Positions 7,769-15,971 of a DNA stretch of 64,000 bases are shown here, in pieces. The notes under the pieces were generated by a model. It did not search any database. It saw only the letters and a list, made by a program, of their open reading frames with translations, and was not told where the DNA came from. The stretch comes from CAKZLS01 sp963771545 (GTDB lineage Bacteria > Pseudomonadota > Alphaproteobacteria > Rhodospirillales > Defluviicoccaceae): the NCBI GenBank assembly GCA_963771545.1, contig CAVYTX010000004.1, forward strand, positions 248,001-312,000, in the 5' to 3' direction. Each line of letters opens with the position of its first letter. The stretch's first letter is position 1. A program made the translations under genes and the position numbers.

Positions 7769-9147
7769 GCCACGGCCCTCTCGATTACCGTGCCAGAGAG
7801 ACTATTGGGCAATCCCGCGGTTATGGTCACCGGCCGCAAGCTGCCCAGCAGCGACAATGGCGCCTGGGCATGAACCGCTTGCATGTATGGGCTCCGGCCG
7901 ACCAACTGACCGGGATGCCGTCCAGGGCGATCGAATAGCACTGTCATGTCGCGACCAACGCACTTCTCGTTAAATCGCCGCTGCTGCACATCCAACAGCG
8001 ACCGCAATTCCGCCAAACGCTCGCTTTTTACCGCATCGTCCAACTGGACCTCCAACGACGCCGGCGTCCCCGGCCGCGGGCTGTACTTGAAAGAGTAGGC
8101 GCTCGCGAACCCGACGTCCCCGACCAGGCGGAGCGTCGCGCGGAAGTCCTGATCGGTCTCGCCCGGAAAGCCGACGATAAAATCCGAACTGAGCGCCAGA
8201 TCCGGACGCGCCTGTCTCAACCGCTCCACCAGCCGCCGGTAGGCGTCTGCCCCATGGCGGCGGTTCATGGCGGCAAGCACCCGGTCCGAGCCGGACTGGA
8301 CCGGCAAGTGAAGAAACGGCATCAGCTTGGGAACAGTGCGATGAGCGTCGATCAGTTCGTCATCCATACCGGCCGGGTAGGATGTCGTGTACCGGATTCT
8401 TTCGATCCCCTCGATCTCCGCGACTTCGGCGATCAGACGCCCAAGTCCCCACTCGCCGCCGTCTCGGGCTTTGCCTTGGCCGGCGGCTTTGCCATGGCCG
8501 GCGGCTTTGCCGTGATAGCAATTGACGTTCTGCCCCAGGAGCGTGATCTCGCGAACACCGGCCGAGCCATATCGCCGTGCTTCGTTCAGGACGTCGTCGA
8601 CCGATCTCGAATACTCCGCGCCCCGGGTATAGGGAACGACGCAAAAGCTGCAGAATTTGTCGCAGCCTTCTTGCACCGTGAGAAAGGCGCTCCGGCCCTC
8701 GATGCCCGCCGCCGGGACCGGCAAATGATCGAACTTGGGGTCGGCCGGAAAGTCCGTATCGACCACGGATCGGGCGGCGCGTTCCGCCTGGGCGACCATC
8801 TCGGGTAGCCGATGGTAGGTTTGTGGTCCGAGAACGATATCCACGAACGGCGATCGCCGCAGGATTTCCTCGCCCTCGGCTTGAGCCACGCAACCCGCCA
8901 CCGCAATCATGACGGGACCATTGCCGGCCCCGGGCCGGTTCTTGAGCGTCTTGAGCCTGCCCAGCTCCGAGTACACTTTTTCTGCGGCCTTCTCGCGGAT
9001 ATGACAGGTGTTGAGGATGATCATATCCGCGGCGGTCACGTCATCGGTCAGGGCATAACCGAGCGGCGCTAGGACATCCGCGATCCGCGCGGAGTCGTAG
9101 ACGTTCATCTGACAGCCATAAGTCTTGATGTGAAGTTTCTTGGTCAA
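7765..9147 (-). CDS. miaB: tRNA-2-methylthio-N6-dimethylallyladenosine synthase MiaB
   Basis: A radical-SAM methylthiotransferase that adds the methylthio group to i6A37 of tRNA. The N-terminal UPF0004 domain carries cluster cysteines in KTYGCQMNVYDS, LNTCHIREKA and AVAGCVAQAEG. The radical-SAM motif is CDKFCSFCVVPYTRG, and a C-terminal TRAM-like segment follows. Length is 460 aa. An unusual insert after GQNVNCY encodes two and a half copies of a GKAAGH-type hexapeptide (DNA 8467-8511), in a loop where homologues are shorter. The frame is intact. Confidence 0.95.
   Translation of the reverse strand: MTKKLHIKTYGCQMNVYDSARIADVLAPLGYALTDDVTAADMIILNTCHIREKAAEKVYSELGRLKTLKNRPGAGNGPVMIAVAGCVAQAEGEEILRRSPFVDIVLGPQTYHRLPEMVAQAERAARSVVDTDFPADPKFDHLPVPAAGIEGRSAFLTVQEGCDKFCSFCVVPYTRGAEYSRSVDDVLNEARRYGSAGVREITLLGQNVNCYHGKAAGHGKAAGQGKARDGGEWGLGRLIAEVAEIEGIERIRYTTSYPAGMDDELIDAHRTVPKLMPFLHLPVQSGSDRVLAAMNRRHGADAYRRLVERLRQARPDLALSSDFIVGFPGETDQDFRATLRLVGDVGFASAYSFKYSPRPGTPASLEVQLDDAVKSERLAELRSLLDVQQRRFNEKCVGRDMTVLFDRPGRHPGQLVGRSPYMQAVHAQAPLSLLGSLRPVTITAGLPNSLSGTVIERAVA
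8467..8511. repeat. 18-bp tandem repeat inside miaB
   Basis: The plus strand shows GGCTTTGCC alternating with WTGGCCGGC: three GGCTTTGCC blocks at 8467, 8485 and 8503 separated by nine-base spacers. This gives an 18-bp unit repeated 2.5 times. The length is a multiple of three, so miaB stays in frame and gains a short Gly/Lys/Ala-rich loop. Confidence 0.8.
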
Positions 9148-9297
9148 CGCGGAACTGTTGGCATCAAGGATAGCCGGTCAAACCGGAAACCTTACTGATT
9201 ATAGCATTAGCGCAAAACCGTTGACGGGCGTCGATGAACCGAAGGTACCAAGCCCATGAGCAGAGTCAAGTGAGCGTGAACCATGATTGCACAGTGT

Positions 9298-9729
9298 TCA
9301 TTTTCTTTCCTTGGCGCCTTCCAATGGTAAGCCGAACAACTCCAAGCGGTGCCCGACCAGCCTGTACCCATGCTGTTCGGCAATTTTTCGCTGCAGCGCC
9401 TCGATCTCCGGATTGCGGAATTCGGTCACCCGTCCGGTCTGGATGTCGATCAAATGATCGTGGTGCTCTTCCGTCGCCTCCTCGTAACGGGATCGACCGT
9501 CCCCGAAATCATGCCTCTCGAGAATATTGGATTCCTCGAAGAGTCGGACCGTCCGATACACGGTCGCAATACTGATTCTGGAATCCAACTGAACGGCACG
9601 ACGATAGACTTGCTCAACATCCGGGTGGTCGGTGGCTTCGGATAGAACGCGGGCAATGATGCGGCGTTGGCCGGTCATCTTCATGCCCCTTTCCATGCAC
9701 AATTGCTCGATGCGCGATGGTGCCATCAT
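9298..9729 (-). CDS. fur: Fur-family metal-responsive repressor (Fur/Mur type)
   Basis: A 143-residue Fur-family regulator. The N-terminal winged helix (MTGQRRIIARVLSEATDHPD followed by VEQVYRRA and SIATVYRTVRLFEE) precedes a dimerisation domain containing EEHHDHLIDIQTGRVTEF. The C-terminal CxxC zinc pairs of the E. coli protein are absent, which is usual for alphaproteobacterial Fur/Mur. It may sense iron or manganese; the sequence does not decide. It lies between miaB and mucR, as in many relatives. The 150-bp gap to miaB shows no gene. Confidence 0.92.
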   Translation of the reverse strand: MMAPSRIEQLCMERGMKMTGQRRIIARVLSEATDHPDVEQVYRRAVQLDSRISIATVYRTVRLFEESNILERHDFGDGRSRYEEATEEHHDHLIDIQTGRVTEFRNPEIEALQRKIAEQHGYRLVGHRLELFGLPLEGAKERK

Positions 9730-9819
9730 ACTCCCCTAAGAGCCCGACAAAACCAAAAGCACGACAGGACCAGAATGCCGATCATATCGCGTTCTGGCAT
9801 ATCACGTCCTGGCCTTGAG

Positions 9820-10242
9820 TTACCCTCTGCGTCGATTTTGGGTTCGCCGCGTCGTACCCAGACCGATCTCTTTCGCCAATCTGCTGCGATGTTTGGCGTA
9901 ATTCGGCGCAACCATCGGGTAATCGGCCGGCAATCCCCACCGTTCACGGTATTCTTCCGGCGTCATATTGTATGAAGTCTTTAAATGCCGCTTGAGCATT
10001 TTCAGCTTCTTTCCGTCCTCCAGACAGACGATATAGTCGGGGGACACGGACTTCTTGACCGGGACCGCGGGTTTGGGCCGTTCCGGGGCCGAGGGCTCTG
10101 TTCCCACGGACACTAAAGTCTTATAAACATCCTGGATTAACCCCGGCAGATCGGAGACGGCGACTGGATTGTTTCCAACATGTGCAGCAACGATTTCCGT
10201 GGTCAACTCAAGCATTTCAGTAGTACTGGCTTTGTCGCTCAT
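9820..10242 (-). CDS. mucR: MucR/Ros-family transcriptional regulator
   Basis: A 140-aa MucR-type regulator, a family that binds AT-rich DNA and controls surface, motility and stress genes in alphaproteobacteria. The core YIVCLEDGKKLKMLKRHLKT then SYNMTPEEYRERWGLP is diagnostic. Ros uses Cys2His2. Here Cys, Asp (LED) and one His remain, but Ser-Tyr stands where the last His would be, so the zinc site looks incomplete. The ATG at 10242 is chosen because similarity starts there; upstream in-frame sequence overlaps the divergent tusA-like gene. The intervening 76 bp are AT-rich and may be its own target. Confidence 0.9.
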   Translation of the reverse strand: MSDKASTTEMLELTTEIVAAHVGNNPVAVSDLPGLIQDVYKTLVSVGTEPSAPERPKPAVPVKKSVSPDYIVCLEDGKKLKMLKRHLKTSYNMTPEEYRERWGLPADYPMVAPNYAKHRSRLAKEIGLGTTRRTQNRRRG

Positions 10243-10318
10243 CCAAATATCTTCCCGAGTTTTTTCTATTAGCGATGCGTATATAAGATAGTATATCCCT
10301 GGAAAGCAAGTACGTCGA

Positions 10319-10594
10319 ATGAGAAATATAAGCAAGCAACAATCTACCGGAGAGTGTGACTTTTCTCTGGATATAACTGGGGAAGTTTGCCCGCTCACTT
10401 TCGTCAAAACTAAACTGCTGCTTGAACGCATGACCGTGGGCCAAACGGCGGAAGTTCGTTTGAAGGGTGCCGAGCCTTTACAAAACGTTCCTCGATCCGT
10501 CAAGGAACACGGACATACTGTACTTTCTCTCGAGCCTGAAGTTCCGGATCCATCGGAGAACGGCGTGCACCGACTTGTCATCCGCAAGAATTGA
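10319..10594 (+). CDS. TusA/SirA-family sulfur carrier protein
   Basis: A 91-residue TusA-like protein. The hallmark Cys-Pro motif is in ITGEVCPLTFVKTKLLLERM (about residues 19-38), giving the nucleophilic cysteine that carries persulfide sulfur. The beta strand and helix pattern (TAEVRLKGAEPLQNVPRSVK) also fits. It is divergent from mucR, and base composition is visibly AT-richer than its neighbours. Without other tus genes nearby its partner cannot be named. It could serve tRNA thiolation, cofactor synthesis or general sulfur trafficking. Confidence 0.85.
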   Translation: MRNISKQQSTGECDFSLDITGEVCPLTFVKTKLLLERMTVGQTAEVRLKGAEPLQNVPRSVKEHGHTVLSLEPEVPDPSENGVHRLVIRKN

Positions 10595-10707
10595 TACGAC
10601 AATCGGGCTGCGTGGAGTTTGATATCGGTATTTCCCGTTTTGTTATTTTTGAGAAATGACCGATTGCGCCGGACGTCACGATACGCTTCATCGGAGTTCT
10701 GGAAGCG

Positions 10708-11133
10708 TTAATCCCGCGACAAGATCAACGCGTCCGCGTTTTTGCCCGAAGGCCGCCGGTAGTAGAGCGCGCGGCGTCCCACCATGGAAAATCCGCATCG
10801 AGCGTACAGACCTCGCGCCGCCGAATTGTCCTCGGCGACTTCGAGAACCATGCGTTGCGCACCTAGGACCCCGGCCTGCGCGAAGGCCAGTTCGACGAGC
10901 CGGCGCGCCATTCCCTTCCGCCGCCGTTCGGGAACCGTGCACAGGGCCAGAACCTCGCACTCCCCAGCGGCGGCGCGACACAGGATCAAAGCCTCCGGAG
11001 TATCGGAAACTAGCGCGATAAAACCGAACGTACCTGGCGTCGCGAGAACACTTCCGACGGCGGCCTCGCTCCAAGCGTCCTCCAAACACCCCTCGCTCAA
11101 CGCGGCGACGACCGGTGCATGGTGAATCCCCAT
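10708..11133 (-). CDS. rimI: Ribosomal-protein-alanine N-acetyltransferase RimI (GNAT family)
   Basis: A GNAT acetyltransferase of about 141 residues. The acetyl-CoA binding motif RRRKGMARRLVELAF and the C-terminal EVAEDNSAARGLYARCGF segment are typical of RimI, which acetylates the N-terminus of S18 and possibly other proteins. I chose the ATG at 11133 because AAGGTGG sits six bases upstream. Longer in-frame extensions run into tsaB. It follows tsaB directly, as in many proteobacteria, so the two are probably cotranscribed. Confidence 0.87.
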   Translation of the reverse strand: MGIHHAPVVAALSEGCLEDAWSEAAVGSVLATPGTFGFIALVSDTPEALILCRAAAGECEVLALCTVPERRRKGMARRLVELAFAQAGVLGAQRMVLEVAEDNSAARGLYARCGFSMVGRRALYYRRPSGKNADALILSRD

Positions 11134-11159
11134 GGGAACCACCTTCGGTGACTTGGAGC

Positions 11160-11849
11160 TCAAGTTGTGGGTCGAGGTGCTGGGGTGGGCGCTCCGGTGT
11201 CGGGCTGGCGCAGATACAAGGGCGACGGCGGCTGATCCGTTTTCTCGCCGGCGGCCATAAGCCGGGCCGCGACACGGGCGACGTCCTTGGCATGGGGGCA
11301 ACTCGTCCCGTTGGCCCCTACCGCATCGACACCCCGTTGCACGAGACTTTCGACGGCGGCGGCCGCGGCCGTTCCGGCCACCAGAAGGGGTCGCGCCGGC
11401 ACGATATCCATGAGCCCGTCGAGAGACACCGCCACGGGCGGACCGAGGGGTGGGCCGCCGGCATCGAAGACCTGCGCGAATACATCGGACCGTTTTGAGT
11501 CCAGCGTCACCAGCAGCGCCCGTCCGTCCCGCTCCGCGAAGCCGATCGCCTCGGCGACCGCTTCCAGACTGGTAACGCCCACGCAGGGGATGCCGGCGGC
11601 AAGCGCCATGCCGCGCGCCGCCGCCAACCCGATGCGCAAGCCGGTAAAGGCGCCCGGTCCGATGGTCACGGCGACCGAATCGATATCGGCGAAGGTCCGA
11701 GAAGCTTCGTTGAGCACGTCTTTCACCATGGGCAACAGCGCCTCGGCGTGGCCGCGTTCCATCATCACGGACCGCGAAACCTCGATCTCATCCGCCAGCA
11801 GCGCGACCGAGCATGCCGAGGTCGTGGTATCCAACGCGAGAATGTTCAT
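11160..11849 (-). CDS. tsaB: tRNA threonylcarbamoyladenosine synthesis protein TsaB
   Basis: TsaB is the inactive ASKHA partner of TsaD in making t6A37 of tRNA. The start MNILALDTTTSACSVAL and the segment VTIGPGAFTGLRIGLAAARG are diagnostic. At 229 residues it has the usual length. The ATG at 11849 is chosen because the family begins MxILALDT; upstream in-frame codons have no similarity. It is followed by rimI. The true partner tsaD is not in the window. Confidence 0.92.
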   Translation of the reverse strand: MNILALDTTTSACSVALLADEIEVSRSVMMERGHAEALLPMVKDVLNEASRTFADIDSVAVTIGPGAFTGLRIGLAAARGMALAAGIPCVGVTSLEAVAEAIGFAERDGRALLVTLDSKRSDVFAQVFDAGGPPLGPPVAVSLDGLMDIVPARPLLVAGTAAAAAVESLVQRGVDAVGANGTSCPHAKDVARVAARLMAAGEKTDQPPSPLYLRQPDTGAPTPAPRPTT

Positions 11850-11900
11850 AATGGGCCATAGTCCATCTGTCACCAACCCTTCCCATAGCAGTAGCAGGCT

Positions 11901-12194
11901 TTGCTCATGCCGCTCGCTGAGATTACCCGCGAAGCTTACAATGTCGAGTTGGATATTGTCTATGCCACCGGCCGGAACTTCACGGGCCAGCCCATCTACC
12001 GGCGCGCGGCCTGCTATCCGCACCCCGACACCGCCGACCTATTGCGCCGGGCCGTCGAATTGGCGGCGACCCTCGGGTATCGACTCAAGGTGTTCGATGG
12101 TTTCCGTCCCACCGAAGCTCAGTGGATCCTGTGGCGTCACTTCCCGGATCCGGACTATATCGACGCACCGGGGCGCGAACACAACGCTTCCTGA
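11901..12194 (+). pseudogene. D-alanyl-D-alanine dipeptidase (VanX/DdpX type), N-terminal fragment
   Basis: The 97-residue frame (probable ATG 11907) reads EAYNVELDIVYATGRNFTG and later LKVFDGFRPTEAQWILWRHF, the N-terminal half of VanX/DdpX dipeptidases, which cleave D-Ala-D-Ala in peptidoglycan turnover. The conserved arginine of DGFRP is present. The zinc-binding SxHxxGxAxD and the C-terminal ExxH parts are absent, and the frame stops after REHNAS. I found no continuation in other frames of 12195-12325, so the gene appears truncated. It is divergent from tsaB. Confidence 0.7.
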
Positions 12195-12325
12195 GGGCGA
12201 GTACGAAGGGCGCCCCCGCGGCGTCAATGCCCCTCGACGATGCTCCGGCATCGCCTTCGGCGCCTTTCCTGGCATTGGCACCCTTCCTACTCGTTGAAAA
12301 TACACATTACATTATGGGTCAGGCT

Positions 12326-12917
12326 CTAAACCACCGAGCAGGCTTCGTCAAAATCGAGCCGCCTATTGCGCGGATGAAGTTTCTCGGGATCTCCGTGACC
12401 CAGATTGCACAGAAAATTGGATTTGACGCTGGTTCCTGCAAAGAACGCCTGGTCCACCTTGCCGTTATCGAACCCCGACATGGGTCCGCAATCCAGACCC
12501 AATGCGCGCGCCGCGAGTATAAAATACGCTCCCTGCAGGCTGCCGTTTCGGAACGCCGTTGTCTGAATATGGGAACTCCTTGCCGACAAACCAGGAGCGG
12601 GCGTCGGTGTGCGGAAACAGCTCCGGCAAACGCTCATAAAACTCCAAATCGTAACCGATGATGGCGGTCACGGGCGCCGCCATGGTCTTGTCAACGTTGC
12701 CTTCTATCAGGCACGGCCTGAGTTTTTCCTTCGCCTCCTTAGAAGACACAAAAACGATCCTGGCGGGACTGCAATTCGCGCTGGTCGGTCCCATTCTCGC
12801 CAGATTCCACACATCGCGGAGCAGATCCTCGCCGACCGGTTTGCCTTGCCAACCATTGTGGGTCCGCGCGTACCGGAACAGGACATCGAGGGCCGCTTCT
12901 TCAATAGGATTTCCCAC
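12326..12917 (-). pseudogene. Nitroreductase-family malonic semialdehyde reductase (RutE/HadB-like), frameshifted
   Basis: The first part (GTG start at 12917) matches this FMN-dependent family: ALDVLFRYARTHNGWQGKPV, GPTSANCSPARIVFVSS and DLEFYERLPELFPHTDARSWF. The second part in another frame continues with TTAFRNGSLQGAYFILAARA and ALGLDCGPMSGFDNGKVD to a normal end at 12326. The break lies near 12560-12575. Counting codons against the family pattern suggests one extra base between WFVGKE and TAFRNG. The remainder is well conserved, so this is either a sequencing error or a very young pseudogene. Confidence 0.85.
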
Positions 12918-13055
12918 CGGAGCCTCCGACAGTCAGTATTTGTTACCTCAGATCCATGAACCAATGTATGGACGCTCTCGACAGGTGGGCGCAAGCCGCT
13001 TGGATGCGCAGAAATCACGGCGAACAGATCGTGGCGACGTTGCCGATTGTTTCGA

Positions 13056-14039
13056 TCAGGTGGAAGGGTCGGTAATGGCCGGCGCGTACTGCAACCGCGC
13101 GCCGTCGAGCTGCCTCAAGCCATTCGCCTCGATAATCGCGCGGATCGATTGGAGGTACTTGGCGTCCCGTTCCGTGTCGGACCCGAGGTAAGCGACCAAC
13201 GACAATCCGTCCATGGGAGTTCCCTCGCTGCGCATGGCCGCCCGCATTCGACGAAAATGCTCGTAAACGGGATGGACGTTGATATTGCGAATATATGCCC
13301 GAACGGAATCCAAAAGGTTGTCGAAATTCCCGTCTGCTTTGGTCAACCCCACGGTCAGCGCGCCCGAGGTGACGGTCTCCGCCCGCGCTGTTGCCAGTTG
13401 ACCGAACAGGGCGTTTCTCTGGCGCACGAAAGCCGAGGTTCCCCAACCACTCTCCATCGCCGCCTGAGCCAGGGCCACGGAGGGCGGAACCATGTCCACG
13501 CGGCGGCCGAGTTCGTCGAGATCCTCGGGAGCAACTCGATACTCTTCGGCCTTGATCATCAACCACAAGCGATCCAGCGGGCCCGGTCTGATGCCCCGGC
13601 GCACCTGATAGCGGACACGCCACAGGCGCTCGCGGTCGGCAAGAATCTCTTCGTTCGCGTACAGCACCAAAGGCAGGACAACCTTGAGAAAGACCACCTT
13701 CCGAGCTTCCGCCTCGCTTAGAGTGTCGAGATCCGAGGGGAGACTCGCAAGAAAAAGACGCGGCACCTCTGCGTTGCCGGAGCCGACCAGATCAAGGTCG
13801 TACGCCATTCCGGGGTAATCGTCGGACAGGGAGGATACCGTCAAGGGGCGCCCCGGCAGGGTAAGCCCAACCATATGGGTTGGCGAACCAAAACCGCCCG
13901 CCTCGGTTTCCAACAAGGGAGCAAATCGAGCGCGCGGCGCCATTGTCTCTCCCGCCGGGGGATAAAACACTGCCATTACAAACAGGGCCGCCGCACAGGC
14001 GCCCATGGTGCCGATTACGCCGCCATGAATACGTTTCAT
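13056..14039 (-). CDS. Bax-like glucosaminidase-domain protein
   Basis: A 327-aa protein with an N-terminal hydrophobic signal/anchor (GTMGACAAALFVMAVFYPPAG) and a C-terminal mannosyl-glycoprotein endo-beta-N-acetylglucosaminidase-like domain. The catalytic region is visible in VPPSVALAQAAMESGWGTSA and RQRNALFGQ, with Glu in AAMESGWG. Such Bax/FlgJ-type proteins cleave or bind peptidoglycan in the periplasm. It stands alone on the minus strand between a broken nitroreductase gene and nfu. The 219-bp upstream gap shows no gene. Substrate specificity cannot be read from sequence. Confidence 0.85.
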   Translation of the reverse strand: MKRIHGGVIGTMGACAAALFVMAVFYPPAGETMAPRARFAPLLETEAGGFGSPTHMVGLTLPGRPLTVSSLSDDYPGMAYDLDLVGSGNAEVPRLFLASLPSDLDTLSEAEARKVVFLKVVLPLVLYANEEILADRERLWRVRYQVRRGIRPGPLDRLWLMIKAEEYRVAPEDLDELGRRVDMVPPSVALAQAAMESGWGTSAFVRQRNALFGQLATARAETVTSGALTVGLTKADGNFDNLLDSVRAYIRNINVHPVYEHFRRMRAAMRSEGTPMDGLSLVAYLGSDTERDAKYLQSIRAIIEANGLRQLDGARLQYAPAITDPST

Positions 14040-14258
14040 TGGGGTCTATATTGCCAAGACAAGCAGCCGGACCGGCGGTCCTTGTTTCGTCACACCTTAA
14101 GCCCGCAGTTCACGGCCTCAACGGGCGATGTTGACCGCCGTCTCACCCAGTGAACGCCAACCGGCCGCTATTCTACTCGATTTAAGTCGAATTTTCAAAA
14201 AAACTGCGTCGCGGCGCGGCGTCGATCCCTTGCGGAAGTCATGGCCGAACGGTTCGGC

Positions 14259-14816
14259 TCACCACTCCACCGAACGAACTTCAAGCACTTCGGGGACATA
14301 ATACTTCAGCATATTCTCGATGCCGTGCTTGAGTGTCGCGGTAGAGCTGGGGCATCCGGAACAGGCCCCTTGCATGCGCAGATAAACAATACCGTCTTCG
14401 AAACTATCGAAGGTGATATCTCCGCCGTCCTGCGCGACCGCCGGTCTCACGCGTGTCTCCAGAAGTTCCTTGATCTGGTTGGCGATGTCGCCATCTTCCG
14501 TTTCGCCGCTCTCACCCGGCGCGGCGCCGCCTTCGGAGACGGCGGCGTCACCCGAGGTAAAGTGCTCCATGATCGCGCTCAAGATCATGGGTTTCATAAC
14601 CTCCCAGTCTCGCGTCGGCATCTTGGTCACGGTCACGAAGTCGCTGCCGAGAAACACCCCGGTTACGCCATCGATCTCGAAAACACGCATGGCCAGCGGC
14701 GAACGGGCCGCGTCCTCCGGACCGGTGAAATTCGCCGTGCCTCGCGGCATGACATCGCAACCCGGAAGGAACTTCAGTGTCGCCGGATTGGGAGTGGTCT
14801 CGGTCTGAATGAACAT
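14259..14816 (-). CDS. Nfu-type iron-sulfur cluster carrier (NifU C-terminal domain)
   Basis: A 185-residue Nfu protein. The N-terminal Nfu domain starts MFIQTETTPNPATLKFLPG and contains VTGVFLGSDFVTVTK. The C-terminal NifU-like domain contains QDGGDITFDSFEDGIVYLRM and the cluster-binding CSGCPSST. It delivers [4Fe-4S] clusters to apoproteins in the cytoplasm. Its place near tsaB-rimI and fur is common in Rhodospirillales. A 16-residue acidic linker joins the domains. Nothing is unusual. Confidence 0.93.
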   Translation of the reverse strand: MFIQTETTPNPATLKFLPGCDVMPRGTANFTGPEDAARSPLAMRVFEIDGVTGVFLGSDFVTVTKMPTRDWEVMKPMILSAIMEHFTSGDAAVSEGGAAPGESGETEDGDIANQIKELLETRVRPAVAQDGGDITFDSFEDGIVYLRMQGACSGCPSSTATLKHGIENMLKYYVPEVLEVRSVEW

Positions 14817-14902
14817 GATTCCCTCTTTTCACCCTAAAGGCCTGCGTTGCTGATATGGGCGGTTCTTCGTCCACCGTCAAGAGAGGCTCGAAGAGCCGGG
14901 CT

Positions 14903-15907
14903 TTAGCTATTTGCCGCCAGGAAACCTACAGTCTTGTACACTTCCCGGATAACCGGTTCGGCAAGGGCGCGCGCGCGTTCCGCGCCGTCCCGCAGCACCC
15001 CGTCGACATATCCGATATCCTCCTTGAGGCGGTTGATTTCGGCCGTGATCGGACCAAGCCGGGCAACCGCCAGGTCGGAAAGCTCCGATTTGAACCTTGA
15101 GAACTGCCAGCCGCCAAACCGCGAGAATATGTCGTCCAGCTCCTGATCCGCCAAGGCCGCGTAAATGCCCATCAGATTGGCTGCCTCGGGCCGGCCTTCC
15201 AGACCGGTCACTGACGCGGGGATCAGTTCAGGGTCGGTTTTCGCCTTCCGGATCTTTAGGGCAATGAGGTCGGCGTCGTCGGTCATGTTGATGCGCGCGT
15301 AATCGGATGGATCCGATTTGCTCATCTTGTTGGCGCCGTCGCGGAGCGACATGACCCGCGTCGCCGGGCCGAAAATAAGCGGCTCCACGATGGGAAACAG
15401 ATCCACGCCGAAATCATTGTTGAACTTCTGGGCAATGTCCCGGGTCAGTTCCAGATGCTGTTTTTGGTCCTCGCCGACGGGAACATGCGTGGCCTTGTAA
15501 AGAAGAATGTCGGCGGCCATCAGATCGGGATAGGCGAACAGCCCCACGGATGCGTTCTCCCGGCTCTTGCCGGCCTTCTCCTTGAACTGGGTCATTCTGT
15601 TGAGCCACCCCAGCCTGGCCACGCAGTTGAAGATCCACGCCAGCTGCGCGTGTCCGGGAACATGACTCTGAACGAAAAGAACGTTCTTCCTTGGGTCGAT
15701 CCCGGCCGCCAAAACGGCCATCGCGACCCCGCGGGTATTCGCGGTGAGCTCGGCCGGATCCTGCCAAACGGTGATGGCGTGCATATCCACCACGCAAAAC
15801 AGGCACTCGAACTCGTCCTGCAATCGCACCCAATTGCGGATAGCGCCCAGGTGATTGCCGAGATGCAGATGACCAGTTGGCTGAATGCCGGAAAGAATGC
15901 GTTTCAT
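14903..15907 (-). CDS. trpS: Tryptophanyl-tRNA synthetase
   Basis: A class I aminoacyl-tRNA synthetase of 334 residues. The ATP-binding HIGH-type motif is HLHLGNHLGAI near residue 12 and the KMSKS loop is in GANKMSKSDPSDYARI near residue 200. I chose the ATG at 15907 (MKRILSGIQPTGHLHLGN) since the family begins there; an in-frame extension upstream overlaps the murJ intergenic region without similarity. It follows murJ by 64 bases. Confidence 0.96.
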   Translation of the reverse strand: MKRILSGIQPTGHLHLGNHLGAIRNWVRLQDEFECLFCVVDMHAITVWQDPAELTANTRGVAMAVLAAGIDPRKNVLFVQSHVPGHAQLAWIFNCVARLGWLNRMTQFKEKAGKSRENASVGLFAYPDLMAADILLYKATHVPVGEDQKQHLELTRDIAQKFNNDFGVDLFPIVEPLIFGPATRVMSLRDGANKMSKSDPSDYARINMTDDADLIALKIRKAKTDPELIPASVTGLEGRPEAANLMGIYAALADQELDDIFSRFGGWQFSRFKSELSDLAVARLGPITAEINRLKEDIGYVDGVLRDGAERARALAEPVIREVYKTVGFLAANS

Positions 15908-15971
15908 GGGACTTTCGAAAAGAGCGGGTGGGAAGCAACGCGCCGGTTTATGGCGATTTAGCAAAGGCCGG

